Positions 6,412-14,657 of a stretch of DNA of 64,000 bases are shown piece after piece. The notes under the pieces were generated by a model. That model worked only from the letters and a program-made list of their open reading frames with translations. It did not search any database and was not told the DNA's origin. Source of the stretch: Desulfovibrio sp. (GTDB lineage: Bacteria > Desulfobacterota > Desulfovibrionia > Desulfovibrionales > Desulfovibrionaceae); contig JACQYS010000011.1 of assembly GCA_016208105.1 (NCBI GenBank), positions 62,001 to 126,000 of the forward strand. Direction: 5' to 3'. Within the stretch, counting starts at the first letter, position 1. Each line of letters starts with the position of its first letter. Both the position numbers and the translations under genes were made by a program.

Positions 6412-7766
6412 CCAAGAACTCGGTACTTCTCGTCGAAGACGAACTCTCCATGCTCCTTGGCATGCAGCACGCCCTGTCCCAGGCGGGGTACGAAGTGGCC
6501 ACGGCCGGTGATGCCGAAACAGCCCAGCAGTTGTTGCGGCAACGTCCCTTCGACCTGGTCATCACGGACCTCAGGCTCCCGGGAAAGAGCGGCATGGAGC
6601 TTCTGGAGGGCATAAGCGAGCTCTATCCCGGCACCGGGGTCATACTCATCACCGCCTTTCCCGAGGTGGAGCTTGCCGTGCAGGCCATCAAGGCCGGAGC
6701 CTTCGACTTTCTGTGCAAGCCCTTCCCGCGCGACGGACTGCTCATAGCCGTTGAGCGCTATTTCCGGTTTCTGGACCTCAAGCGCGAAAACGCCAGGCTT
6801 CGCGGCGAGCGCGACGACGGAGAGTTCATCGGCGAGAGCCCGGTGATGCTCAAGGTGTTCGAGCGCATCCGGGCCATCGCCGGGTCCTGCGTGCCGGTTC
6901 TGGTGCTTGGGCCCAGCGGTTCGGGCAAGGAGCTGGTGGCCGGGGCCCTGCACCGCCTGAGCAAGCGGCGCGACAAGCCGTTTATCAAGATAAACTGCGC
7001 GGCCCTTCCGGAGCATCTGTTGGAGAGCGAGCTCTTCGGGCACGAGAAGGGCGCCTTCACCGGTGCGCAGCAGGCCCGCAAGGGCAAGTTCGAGGCAGCC
7101 GACGGGGGCACGCTCTTTTTCGACGAGGCGGGCGAGATGCCCCTGGCGGTGCAGGCCAAGCTCCTACGCGTGCTGGAGGACCAGGAGGTTACGCCGGTGG
7201 GGGGCAACATGCCCCGCAAGGTGGATGTGCGCACCGTGTTCGCCACGGCCCGCGACCTCGAGGAGGCCATAGAGGCGGGAACCTTCCGCGAGGACCTGTA
7301 CTACCGCATAAACGTGGTGCCAGTGACCCTGCCCCCCTTGCGCGAGCGCGGCAGCGACGTGGCCCTTCTGGCGGAGCGCTTCCTGCGGCGCTTCTGCGCC
7401 CAGCACGACAGGCAGGTAACGTTCTCCGAGCAGGCCCGCAGCGCCCTTCTAGCCTACGACTACCCGGGCAACGTGCGCGAGCTGCGAAACGCCATCGAGC
7501 GCGCCGTCATCTTGTGCACCGAGGACAAGATCCACGTGGGCCACCTGCCCAAGCGCATCCGCGAGGTCACGGAAACCAGCCAGGATCATCAACCTGCCCA
7601 GCCCGGGTTCGTCCATCTGGCCGACGGCGTGGCCCAGTTCGAGAAGAAGCGCATTTTGGAGGCGCTGGAAAAAACGGGAGGGAAAAGAATTCAGGCGGCC
7701 GAGCTTCTGGGCATCACCCGCAAGCAGCTGTGGCTGAAGCTCAAGGAATTGGACATCAAGCTGTAG
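6408..7766 (+). CDS. NtrC-family sigma-54-dependent response regulator
   Basis: A 452-aa cytoplasmic transcription activator. The receiver domain (residues about 5-118) has acidic pocket E10/D11, phospho-acceptor D54 in VITDLRLPG, and K in LCKPF. The AAA+ domain (about 140-370) has Walker A GPSGSGKE, the sigma-54 contact loop GAFTGA and Walker B GTLFFDEAGEM. A Fis-type helix-turn-helix is at the C-terminus (RIQAAELLGITRKQLWLKL). The start overlaps the kinase stop as ATGA, so the two are translationally coupled. Since a consensus sigma-54 promoter and a perfect palindrome stand at the head of this operon, it most likely activates its own operon, including the YeiH transporter. Confidence 0.95.
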   Translation: MTKNSVLLVEDELSMLLGMQHALSQAGYEVATAGDAETAQQLLRQRPFDLVITDLRLPGKSGMELLEGISELYPGTGVILITAFPEVELAVQAIKAGAFDFLCKPFPRDGLLIAVERYFRFLDLKRENARLRGERDDGEFIGESPVMLKVFERIRAIAGSCVPVLVLGPSGSGKELVAGALHRLSKRRDKPFIKINCAALPEHLLESELFGHEKGAFTGAQQARKGKFEAADGGTLFFDEAGEMPLAVQAKLLRVLEDQEVTPVGGNMPRKVDVRTVFATARDLEEAIEAGTFREDLYYRINVVPVTLPPLRERGSDVALLAERFLRRFCAQHDRQVTFSEQARSALLAYDYPGNVRELRNAIERAVILCTEDKIHVGHLPKRIREVTETSQDHQPAQPGFVHLADGVAQFEKKRILEALEKTGGKRIQAAELLGITRKQLWLKLKELDIKL

Positions 7767-7918
7767 GAGCGGAGGAGGGCGCATGGCGGTGGCGCCTCTC
7801 TGGTTCTCTGGTCAGGCCCGAACTCCCGGCACGCCGCGAAGTGGTGCGATTCCCACCCACACCCGCGCTCTCCCCAGCAGAAAAGGCGGTTTCAAACACA
7901 GGGGCAACGGCCTTGTCC

Positions 7919-9475
7919 TCATTTTTGCCCCGGAATACGGCACGAACCGGGCATTTTTCCAACCAGGCGAAGTGGACCGGAAACCAGTCTGCTCCCACAC
8001 GCCCGGGCGAGCCCGCGAATGAGCCCGGTAAACAAGATGTGGTGGGGAATGAACAGGGCGTACCAGTAGACAAGTCCGGACAGGCCGCGAGGCTGAAAGC
8101 GATTACGGAGTGTGACCCGGCTGCATCCGCCAGTTTCAGGTTCCAGGGCGATCTCCAGAGCGCCTTCGCCAGGAGATTTCATCATCGATAAAAGGGTCAA
8201 CTTGTTCGGTGGCGAGTTCTCCCAAACCCGGAAGCAATCCAGGTAATCCCCTTTCACCAGGTGTTCCGGGTCGCGCCTTCCCGCACCCAGGCCCGCTCCT
8301 CCGCACAAACGGTCCATGCCGGCGCGAATCTTCCAGAGAAAGTTCGCAAAATACCACCCACGCTCGCCTCCGATGGATTCCAGAAAAGGCCAGACTGTTT
8401 CCGGCGGTGCATTAAGCACTGCCTGGAAGCACATTTCGTGAACCGTTCCCCCGGCATAGGGAACGTCTCCGCATACCACCCACTCAGGAGGCTGGACCAA
8501 GCCCGCGTCTGCCCAACAGCTGGGGACGAGACGATCCTTGAGCTCCCGCCGGGCCGCCATGAAGGTTTCACGGCAGCTTTGCAGCGGCACAGGGATGATC
8601 TGGCGGATGCGGCTTTCACGGCAGACCACCTCGTTTTTGAGTCCCTCAATCAGGGGTCTCGCTACAGAAGGCGGTACGGGGGTGACGAGGCCGATCCATA
8701 ACCCAGACAGCCAGGGGGAGAGAAAGGGCACCGGGATGATGAGACGTTTTCCGAGCCCAGCCACCTGGGCGTAAAGCTGGAACAGGTCCGCATAGGTGAG
8801 AATGTCTGGCCCGCCTATGTCGTAGGTTTGTCCTGCGGTCTCCGGGTGCTCCAGGCAACCGGCCAGGTAGTCGAGCACGTTGCGGATTGAGATCGGCTGG
8901 CAACGGGTGTGCACCCAGCGTGGAGTTATCATTACCGGCAGGTGCTCCACCAGGGAGCGAAGCAGTTCGTACGAGGCGCTGCCCGCTCCCAGGATGGCCG
9001 CCGCGCGCAGGTACGTGACCGGCACCGGGCTTGAGGACAGGGCCTTGGCTGTATCCATTCGTGAACGAAGATGATGGGACAGGTCGGCATTTTCGTCGCC
9101 AAGGCCGCCCAGGTAGATGATGCGCGAGACGCCCGCTTCCGCGCAAGCCCTTGCGAAAGTGCGGGCGGAATTAAGATCTGCCGAAGCGAAATCTTTGCCA
9201 GCCGATCCCATGGAGTGGACCAAATAGTACGCCGCATGGCAACCTTCCAGGGCTGCGCGGAGGCTTTGATAGTCGCGGACGTCGGCCTGGACCAGCTCAC
9301 AGGATGGATGGGAAGCAAAGGGCCGGCAAGCCAGCTTGTCGAGCGAGCGGGCTCCAGCCCTTACGCGCCACCCTCTTTCCAACAGCAACGGAACGAGCCT
9401 TCCGCCAACATAGCCGGTGGCCCCTGTCACAAAGAGTGTGCCCGCATCATCTGTCGTGGTCATCATGGCATCCAT
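7919..9475 (-). CDS. SDR-type NAD(P)-binding oxidoreductase with C-terminal DUF2867
   Basis: A 518-aa protein. Residues about 12-330 form an extended SDR/NmrA-like Rossmann domain with VTGATGYVGGRL as the dinucleotide loop, YYLVHSMG, RIIYLGGLG and YDIGGPDILTY. Residues about 350-505 match the DUF2867 family, with PEWVVCGDVPY, ESIGGERGWYF and LVYWYALFIPHH. The fusion is common and is usually annotated as an SDR oxidoreductase of unknown substrate. Several starts are possible (9475, 9466, 9463); GGATGGA lies 7 bases before the 9463 ATG, which may be the true one. It is convergent with the sigma-54 operon; the 150 bases between them show nothing clear. Confidence 0.85.
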   Translation of the reverse strand: MDAMMTTTDDAGTLFVTGATGYVGGRLVPLLLERGWRVRAGARSLDKLACRPFASHPSCELVQADVRDYQSLRAALEGCHAAYYLVHSMGSAGKDFASADLNSARTFARACAEAGVSRIIYLGGLGDENADLSHHLRSRMDTAKALSSSPVPVTYLRAAAILGAGSASYELLRSLVEHLPVMITPRWVHTRCQPISIRNVLDYLAGCLEHPETAGQTYDIGGPDILTYADLFQLYAQVAGLGKRLIIPVPFLSPWLSGLWIGLVTPVPPSVARPLIEGLKNEVVCRESRIRQIIPVPLQSCRETFMAARRELKDRLVPSCWADAGLVQPPEWVVCGDVPYAGGTVHEMCFQAVLNAPPETVWPFLESIGGERGWYFANFLWKIRAGMDRLCGGAGLGAGRRDPEHLVKGDYLDCFRVWENSPPNKLTLLSMMKSPGEGALEIALEPETGGCSRVTLRNRFQPRGLSGLVYWYALFIPHHILFTGLIRGLARACGSRLVSGPLRLVGKMPGSCRIPGQK

Positions 9476-9599
9476 CCGGGGTTGTTGGTGGAATATTCCA
9501 TATATGTAGTCATGGCGGCTGAAAGGAGTCCAGGGTTTTCAGTGATAACTCTTGGCTCCTTTGCGAAACGTGCAGCAGCCGAGACGGCTTGACAAGGCT

Positions 9600-9664
9600 C
9601 AAGCCGGGATTATCCCAGAGTTTGCTGAAAAGGTTGTCCGTTTCAACCTCGAACCCAATTCTGG
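9600..9664 (+). repeat. Direct repeat copy 1 flanking the DUF2062 gene
   Basis: A 65-base segment sharing a 14-base block (caagccgggattat, 13 of 14 identical) and a 24-base block ending in acctcgaacccaattc (21 of 24) with 10310-10373. The two copies bracket the DUF2062 gene. The rest of 9476-9774 shows no gene. Confidence 0.55.
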
Positions 9665-9774
9665 TTCAGCCTCTATGAGCTTTACTTTTTCTGGGCGCTA
9701 AGCCAACTCTTTCGCGCATGCACGAAGTCACCCTAGCATCTCATGCTCTTAGCTAAGACAACCCCCAATTCAAT

Positions 9775-10326
9775 ATGAAGAAGAATCACCAAGGTGATGT
9801 TTCATTCGTTACGAAAAGCGCCGGGCAGTTCGTACGCCTGCTCCGATTAAAATGGCTTACGCTTTTGCGTATAAAGAAAACTCCTCATGAAATAGCTCTT
9901 GGTTTTGCATTCGGTGTCTTCTTTGGCTTTATTCCAATAATTCCGTTCCAGTCCATCTGGGCCATAGGTTTATGTTGGATATTCGTAGGGAGCAAATTGG
10001 CCGCTTTCGCAGGGGCCTGGGTATCCAACCCGGTAACTGTTACTCCACTGTTCACAGCGTTCTATTTTGTTGGCAAGCTTGTTTTACCAGAACTCGATCT
10101 GGATTCTCCCCCTTCCATCCTCCATTCGGATTGGCTTGACTGGGATTTCTTCCTGGACACCGGGTGGAAGCTTGCCTTGATTCTCAACACTGGTGGAATA
10201 GTGTTAGGGGTTCCAGCCGCCTTACTCTCGTACTTCCTCGCTCATTTTTTTGTGAAAAAATATCAGGGCCGCAAGGGCGGCAGCCCAAGCACGGGGTATG
10301 GACAACCCCCAAGCCAGGATTATTAG
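9775..10326 (+). CDS. DUF2062 membrane protein
   Basis: A 183-aa inner-membrane protein with the DUF2062 core: the amphipathic LRLKWLTLLRIKKTPHEIA segment, then ALGFAFGVFFGFIPIIPFQS, and further helices around IGLCWIFVG, TPLFTAFYFVGKL and LILNTGGIVLG. Function is unknown; the family is often found near lipid or envelope genes. Base composition is more AT-rich than its neighbours and there is no clear ribosome-binding site. It lies between two copies of a partly conserved 65-base repeat, which suggests it was inserted or duplicated into this spot. Confidence 0.8.
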   Translation: MKKNHQGDVSFVTKSAGQFVRLLRLKWLTLLRIKKTPHEIALGFAFGVFFGFIPIIPFQSIWAIGLCWIFVGSKLAAFAGAWVSNPVTVTPLFTAFYFVGKLVLPELDLDSPPSILHSDWLDWDFFLDTGWKLALILNTGGIVLGVPAALLSYFLAHFFVKKYQGRKGGSPSTGYGQPPSQDY

Positions 10327-10373
10327 ATGACTGCAGGTGAAAATGCCCGTTGAAACCTCGAACCCAATTCAGG
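10310..10373 (+). repeat. Direct repeat copy 2 flanking the DUF2062 gene
   Basis: Partner of 9600-9664. It overlaps the last codons of the DUF2062 gene and the region just before the FKBP-like frame, so the 5' end of that frame may have been rearranged. Confidence 0.55.
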
Positions 10374-10667
10374 GTGAGCAAGAAGGAGAAGGTGACTCGA
10401 TTATCCGACCAGACTATTGCCACACTTGAACTCACACTCGACTGGCAGTGCCTAGAAGCTGCCCATCGTGAACGTTTCCTCGCCCGTAAGGTCAACCCCT
10501 GGCGTGACATCTTCCCGCCTGGGCTGCAGGATGCCCTGACCGGCCTTGAGGCGGGCCAGTCTGCCAAGATGGATTACGCTCCTGGCCAGGCCATCTCGGA
10601 TTACGATCCATCTCTTGTCTATCATTTGCCCGAAAGTGCGTTTTCCATCTCATCGCTCAACGGATGA
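10374..10667 (+). CDS. FKBP/SlyD-like domain, front part of a TGA-interrupted gene
   Basis: A frame resembling SlyD-type FKBP peptidyl-prolyl isomerases: VTRLSDQTIATLELTL as the first strand, NPWRDIFPPGLQDALTGLEA (the motif before the flap) and SAKMDYAPGQAISDYDPSLV. It stops at TGA 10665-10667, but the same frame continues immediately as IVPRDGRYYPRGLFAGLPG, the expected rest of the FKBP region, and then a methyltransferase. The two pieces look like one gene split by a nonsense codon. The start is uncertain: GTG 10374, GTG 10392 or TTG 10350, all with weak or badly spaced ribosome-binding sites, possibly because the repeat at 10310-10373 has disturbed the 5' end. Confidence 0.55.
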   Translation: MSKKEKVTRLSDQTIATLELTLDWQCLEAAHRERFLARKVNPWRDIFPPGLQDALTGLEAGQSAKMDYAPGQAISDYDPSLVYHLPESAFSISSLNG

Positions 10668-10673
10668 GGGATT

Positions 10674-11603
10674 GTGCCCAGGGACGGCCGGTACTACCCT
10701 CGCGGGTTGTTTGCCGGGCTGCCCGGAGTATTTCCCCAGGATACACGCCCCGCTCGTGTCCTCCAAGCCGGGCCGGACGGTTTGGTGGTTGACCTGAACC
10801 ATCCCTTGGCCGGGAGGGCGACCAGCCTGACGGCCCGCGTCGATTCCGTAACCCCCAAAAGGTCTGACACAGGCGGCAGGCTTTCCCATTGGCTGGAAGA
10901 GATGGCTGATTTTGGCCCAGGGATGCAGGCGAGACGATGCGTGGGAGTGCCCACGGATTTCAGCGGTCCTGAAGGTCCGGCGCGCTTGGACGAGACGGAC
11001 GATGCCCTTTTCTACTCGAAGGCCCGCCTGATTGGCCATGTGGATTCCCAGGCATCGATAAACCTTTGCGACATATACTCAAAGAGGCTTCAACCCGGAG
11101 ACAAGGTTCTGGATCTCATGTCCAGCATGCAGTCCCACCTGGGTTCCGAGCCAGACCTGATGGTAACCGGCCTCGGAATGAACGCCGAGGAACTCGAGGC
11201 CAACCCTGTCCTCGCCCGGCGTACGGTCCGGGATGTGAATGCCAGCCCCTCTCTGCCATATTCGGACGGCGAATTCGACGCGGTGGTCTCGAGCCTGTCG
11301 ATTGAGTACTTGATTGACCCCAGAGCCGTGGTGCATGAATGCGCTCGGGTTCTGCGATCCGGCGGGCGGTTCATGGTCGGGTTTTCAAACCGATGGTTCC
11401 CTACCAAGGCCAACTTTCTGTGGCTCGATTTGCACGAGTATGAAAGAGTTGGTCTGGTGCTTGATTATCTTCTGGAGAGTGGCTGTTTCAAGGAATTGTG
11501 GACGGAAAGTGTCCGCAACTGGTGGCGGCCGGCCGACGATCCTCACGTGCGGCAGACCTGGATCAGCGATCCGGTCTATGTGGTTGGGGGGACGAGAGTA
11601 TAG
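10674..11603 (+). CDS. FKBP remainder plus SAM-dependent methyltransferase
   Basis: In the same frame as the preceding FKBP-like piece and separated from it by one TGA. Residues about 1-60 complete the FKBP-like part (RYYPRGLFAGLPGVFPQ, DGLVVDLNHPLAGR). Residues about 140-260 form a class I methyltransferase with a weakened motif I (VLDLMSSMQSH), SLPYSDGEFDAVVSSLSIEY and VLRSGGRFMVGFSNRWFPTK. If translated alone it would begin at GTG 10674 with no good ribosome-binding site. The target is unknown. The loss of the Gly-rich motif I (L-M-S-S in place of G-x-G) is also seen in known non-canonical members, so activity is uncertain. Confidence 0.7.
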   Translation: MPRDGRYYPRGLFAGLPGVFPQDTRPARVLQAGPDGLVVDLNHPLAGRATSLTARVDSVTPKRSDTGGRLSHWLEEMADFGPGMQARRCVGVPTDFSGPEGPARLDETDDALFYSKARLIGHVDSQASINLCDIYSKRLQPGDKVLDLMSSMQSHLGSEPDLMVTGLGMNAEELEANPVLARRTVRDVNASPSLPYSDGEFDAVVSSLSIEYLIDPRAVVHECARVLRSGGRFMVGFSNRWFPTKANFLWLDLHEYERVGLVLDYLLESGCFKELWTESVRNWWRPADDPHVRQTWISDPVYVVGGTRV

Positions 11604-11722
11604 AACTGCATCCCGGCTCTGGCCGCAGGGCAAGTTGCATCCAGATATATGTTTCAGACCGATCTCTTTGACATGGAGACCACAATGGTTATGATTTCGT
11701 CTATTTCTGCAGGTGGATGCAC

Positions 11723-12199
11723 ATGATGGAAAACAGCAGTTCAAAATCTCTCCAGGATAAAACGGACGATCACCTGATGAACGTACTTGTTAAATTGCTA
11801 CGCTATGCAGTGCGCATTTTGGCAGTACTTATGGTCCTGGTGATCTGGTGGGGCGTTGCAGATGTAGTCTACGTTCTATACTCTCGTATTTCATCGCATC
11901 CTCATTATTTGCTTGAGATCAGCGATATTTTTGCTACGTTCGGTGCGTTCATGGCCGTGCTGATTGCAATAGAAATTTTCGTAAATATTACAAGTTACTT
12001 ACGAGAAAACGTCATTCACGTTAAAGTGGTTCTGGCGACAGCTTTCATGGCTGTTGCCCGAAAGGTCATTGTGCTGGATTATAACAATGTCAGTTCAGAC
12101 TATGTTTTTGCTACCGCTGCACTGGTACTCGCGCTGGCTGTGGCCTATTGGCTGGCCGTGGTCAAAAACACCTCGGGTGAAAGCCCTGGGGAACTCTAA
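11723..12199 (+). CDS. PsiE-family phosphate-starvation-inducible membrane protein
   Basis: A 158-aa inner-membrane protein of the PsiE family (PF06146), whose E. coli member is induced by phosphate starvation but has no known biochemical role. Four hydrophobic segments are visible: YAVRILAVLMVLVIWWGVA, IFATFGAFMAVLIAIEIFV, VKVVLATAFMAVARKVIVL and FATAALVLALAVAYWLAVV. The family motif around LLEISDIF and IEIFVNI is present. ATG 11723 is chosen because AGGTGG lies 6 bases upstream. The gene is more AT-rich than its surroundings, suggesting later acquisition. Confidence 0.82.
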   Translation: MMENSSSKSLQDKTDDHLMNVLVKLLRYAVRILAVLMVLVIWWGVADVVYVLYSRISSHPHYLLEISDIFATFGAFMAVLIAIEIFVNITSYLRENVIHVKVVLATAFMAVARKVIVLDYNNVSSDYVFATAALVLALAVAYWLAVVKNTSGESPGEL

Positions 12200-12347
12200 T
12201 CGTGGTCTATCCGTAAAATGAGTAGTACCTGGTCCCCGGATGCTGCCCCTTGCTGGCTTGGGTGCAATGAGGGAGGGTGTCGGAGCAGCAAAGGCGAAAA
12301 GACGGCGGGTATCTGAAGCATGGTCGCCCAGGCGAATGGAAATTCCG

Positions 12348-12800
12348 ATGACCAAATCCTTCAAGAGGTTCTTGGCAATGTCCATGTTGTCAGTTTTGTT
12401 CGCCGCATGCACGTCGGGCCGTCCAGACCTCCCGGCCGAGGGGGAGGGCACATTCGCGGCCTGCCCCGAATCTCCGAACTGCGTATCGAGCCAGGCAACA
12501 GACGAACGCCACCACATCGCTCCGCTGGGCTTCAAGGGCGATCCCCAGGAATCATTCGACAAGCTCAAGAAGTTGCTCGCCGGGCGAAAGGACACAAAAA
12601 TCATAACCGAAAGCCCGACCCGCATCGTGGCTGAATTCCATACGCTTCTTTTCGTGGATGACGGCCTGTTCCTGCTGGACCCGAAAGGGCAGGCCATCCA
12701 TGTGCGCTCCGCCTCCCGCATAGGGTATTGGGACTTGGGCAAGAACCGCACGCGGATCGAACAAATCCGCAAAGAATTCTATGAGGCTGACAAGACGTAG
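12348..12800 (+). CDS. DUF1499 lipoprotein
   Basis: A 150-aa exported lipoprotein. The N-terminus FKRFLAMSMLSVLFAAC has a lipobox with lipidated C21. The DUF1499 family motif follows: CPESPNCVSS near residue 38, then the IAPLGF segment, TRIVAEFHTLLFVDDGLFLL and the C-terminal RIEQIRKEF. Function is unknown; the family is widespread in proteobacteria and photosynthetic organisms. The start is weakly supported (GGA 7 bases upstream); ATG 12336 is an alternative. It is convergent with the EAL-HDOD gene, and the 181 bases between them show no clear terminator. Confidence 0.82.
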   Translation: MTKSFKRFLAMSMLSVLFAACTSGRPDLPAEGEGTFAACPESPNCVSSQATDERHHIAPLGFKGDPQESFDKLKKLLAGRKDTKIITESPTRIVAEFHTLLFVDDGLFLLDPKGQAIHVRSASRIGYWDLGKNRTRIEQIRKEFYEADKT

Positions 12801-12981
12801 CCCATGCCGTGGAAACGTTGGGATGCCTTTAATCCGACCGACCACTGCCGGTGAATGCGCGCATGGTGTGCAAAGCATGTGTCCCCATTGCGGGAGAGCT
12901 GCTCTTTCACGTCCATCGCGACATTGACATGGCTCACCTAGCAAGTGCGAATTGGGCGGGGCCAGGGCACTCTTTCGTCCC

Positions 12982-14256
12982 TCACTCCTCCCGGGTCGAC
13001 TCGCCCAGGATCTCCCGGGTCCATTTCATGGCTTCAATGTAGAGAAGGCTTGTTTCCCAGGGGTTCAGCCGCTTTTCCTTTATCATCTGGCTTATCCTGT
13101 CCCAGTTGGCCTGCTCGAAGTTCTCCACCAGTTCCAGCCAGAAGCGGGCCTTGTCGTCCCGGCCCAAGAGGGCGTCCTTCACATCGTCGCCAAGGGGCAG
13201 CCCCCCCAGCACGTCTTCCATGGGGATGCCCAGAAGCACGTCCAGCATGGAGAAGATGCCCATGAAGAACATGGACTCCGAGGGCATGTTCACGTGCTTG
13301 TCCGACTCGCTCAGAAGTTCCAGGAACCTGGCCCGCTGCACCGAGGTGAGGGCCGCGGCCTGGGCGTTGCCCATGGCGTCCATGTCCGAGAGGATGATGA
13401 CCCGAAGCCAGCGCACGATCTGCTTCTGGCCCAAAATCATGATGGCCTGCACCAAAGACTCCACCTTCTTGGCCTGGCCGAAGTAGGCGGAGTTCACGTA
13501 CCGGAGCAGCCGGTAGCTTATGGACACGTCGTGGGAGATGGTCTTGGCCAGTTCCTTGAAATCGAAGTCCTCCTTGCCGATCTCCTGCATGAGCTTGAGT
13601 TTGGAGGTCTCGTTGGAACTGATCTTCTTGCCGGGGATTATCTCGGGCTTTTTGAAGAAGAAGCCCTGGAAGTAGTCGAAGCCGAGCTTTCTGGTAAGCT
13701 CGAAGATCTTGCGGTTCTCGATCTTCTCGGCCAGGAGCTTACAGCCGTAGGGCTTTAAGGTGTTGAAGATCCGTATGACTTCCTGGGGCGTCTGGCCCAG
13801 GATGTCCACCTTCACGATGTCCGCCAGGGCTATGAGCTCCTCGTAGCCGGGCTGGCCCACGAAGTCGTCCAGGGCCAGCTTGAACCCGGCTTTTTTAAGT
13901 TCCTGGCAGGCCCCGATGACCTCTGGGCTCGGCTCCACGGTCTCTAAAATCTCGATGATGCACTTGTCCGAGGGCAGGGTGTGGGCCGCGCCGCTTAAAA
14001 GCATGTGCTGCGGGAAGTTTATGAGCACGCACTTGCCCTTTTCGATGCCGGGCGCGGCCAGGAAGAACCCGTCGCACAGCACCTGGGAGGTGGCCACGTC
14101 CTCGTCCACGAAGGTGGCCTCCCCGGCCTTGCCCGAGCCGCGAAAGAGAAGCTCGAAGCCCCAGATCTGGCCCTTACGGTCAAATATGGGCTGCTTGGCC
14201 ACGAAGATGGGGGAGCCTGAAGGCTCCGCGCTGACGACGGTTTCGGTCTGGCTCAT
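12982..14256 (-). CDS. EAL-HDOD (YuxH-type) signalling protein
   Basis: A 424-aa cytoplasmic protein. Residues about 15-210 form an EAL-fold domain, but the catalytic EAL motif reads FELLFR and the DDFGTG-type loop reads LDDFVGQPGYEEL, so c-di-GMP hydrolysis is unlikely; it may bind the nucleotide or only scaffold. Residues about 215-405 form an HDOD domain (FDFKELAKTISHDVSISYRL, YVNSAYFGQ, IMILGQKQIVRWL). Such proteins link c-di-GMP to motility or stress in other bacteria. It has no operon partner. A decayed copy of its C-terminus lies at 1805-1986. Confidence 0.9.
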   Translation of the reverse strand: MSQTETVVSAEPSGSPIFVAKQPIFDRKGQIWGFELLFRGSGKAGEATFVDEDVATSQVLCDGFFLAAPGIEKGKCVLINFPQHMLLSGAAHTLPSDKCIIEILETVEPSPEVIGACQELKKAGFKLALDDFVGQPGYEELIALADIVKVDILGQTPQEVIRIFNTLKPYGCKLLAEKIENRKIFELTRKLGFDYFQGFFFKKPEIIPGKKISSNETSKLKLMQEIGKEDFDFKELAKTISHDVSISYRLLRYVNSAYFGQAKKVESLVQAIMILGQKQIVRWLRVIILSDMDAMGNAQAAALTSVQRARFLELLSESDKHVNMPSESMFFMGIFSMLDVLLGIPMEDVLGGLPLGDDVKDALLGRDDKARFWLELVENFEQANWDRISQMIKEKRLNPWETSLLYIEAMKWTREILGESTREE

Positions 14257-14657
14257 GTCATGCGTTTTGTTTCACGTTATCCCCGAACAACTGGTTGTTT
14301 TTGAAAACCTTACACGTATTCCTAGCACTCCAGGCGGACCGGGGCAACGGGGATGCCCGTTCCGTGGTTCCGTTCGCAGAGGGGCCCGAAGTGTACAGGC
14401 GGCAGTAAAACCAACGTCAATTCGTGTGTTTTCACGCGCGTAAGCTCCGTAACCGCGTCAATCCCCTTTGGTCTGCTTTTTTAAGGGGGTAGCCTGCCTC
14501 TGGTTAAGTTGCGCCCGCGCTGTTGACATATGATTTTTAAATTAGTAGCACGACTTTCCGGTAACACGAAATTCAAAAAAAGGTACACACCTGGCAGATA
14601 ATGCTTAATAGACTGTAATTTCACAATTTAACCATTAAATTCGTTCAAGGAAGTGCC
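14257..14657 (+). promoter_or_regulatory. Regulatory region upstream of the TonB receptor operon
   Basis: 400 bases without a gene. A CCCCTT/AAGGGG hairpin surrounds a T run near 14463-14490, followed by a TTGACA (14523-14528) in a strongly AT-rich stretch (to about 14650). No convincing -10 at the right distance and no exact Fur or Zur box was found. Metal-dependent control is likely from the genes downstream, but no site can be named. Confidence 0.35.

Noticed and set aside
5841-7043. 400-codon open frame on the minus strand inside the kinase/regulator genes
   Set aside because: Antisense to two clear coding regions; composition reflects high-GC codon bias and no family is recognisable.
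10665-10667. TGA as a selenocysteine codon
   Set aside because: No clear bSECIS hairpin with the right loop follows and the residue is not a recognised active site; kept only as a possibility within the finding.
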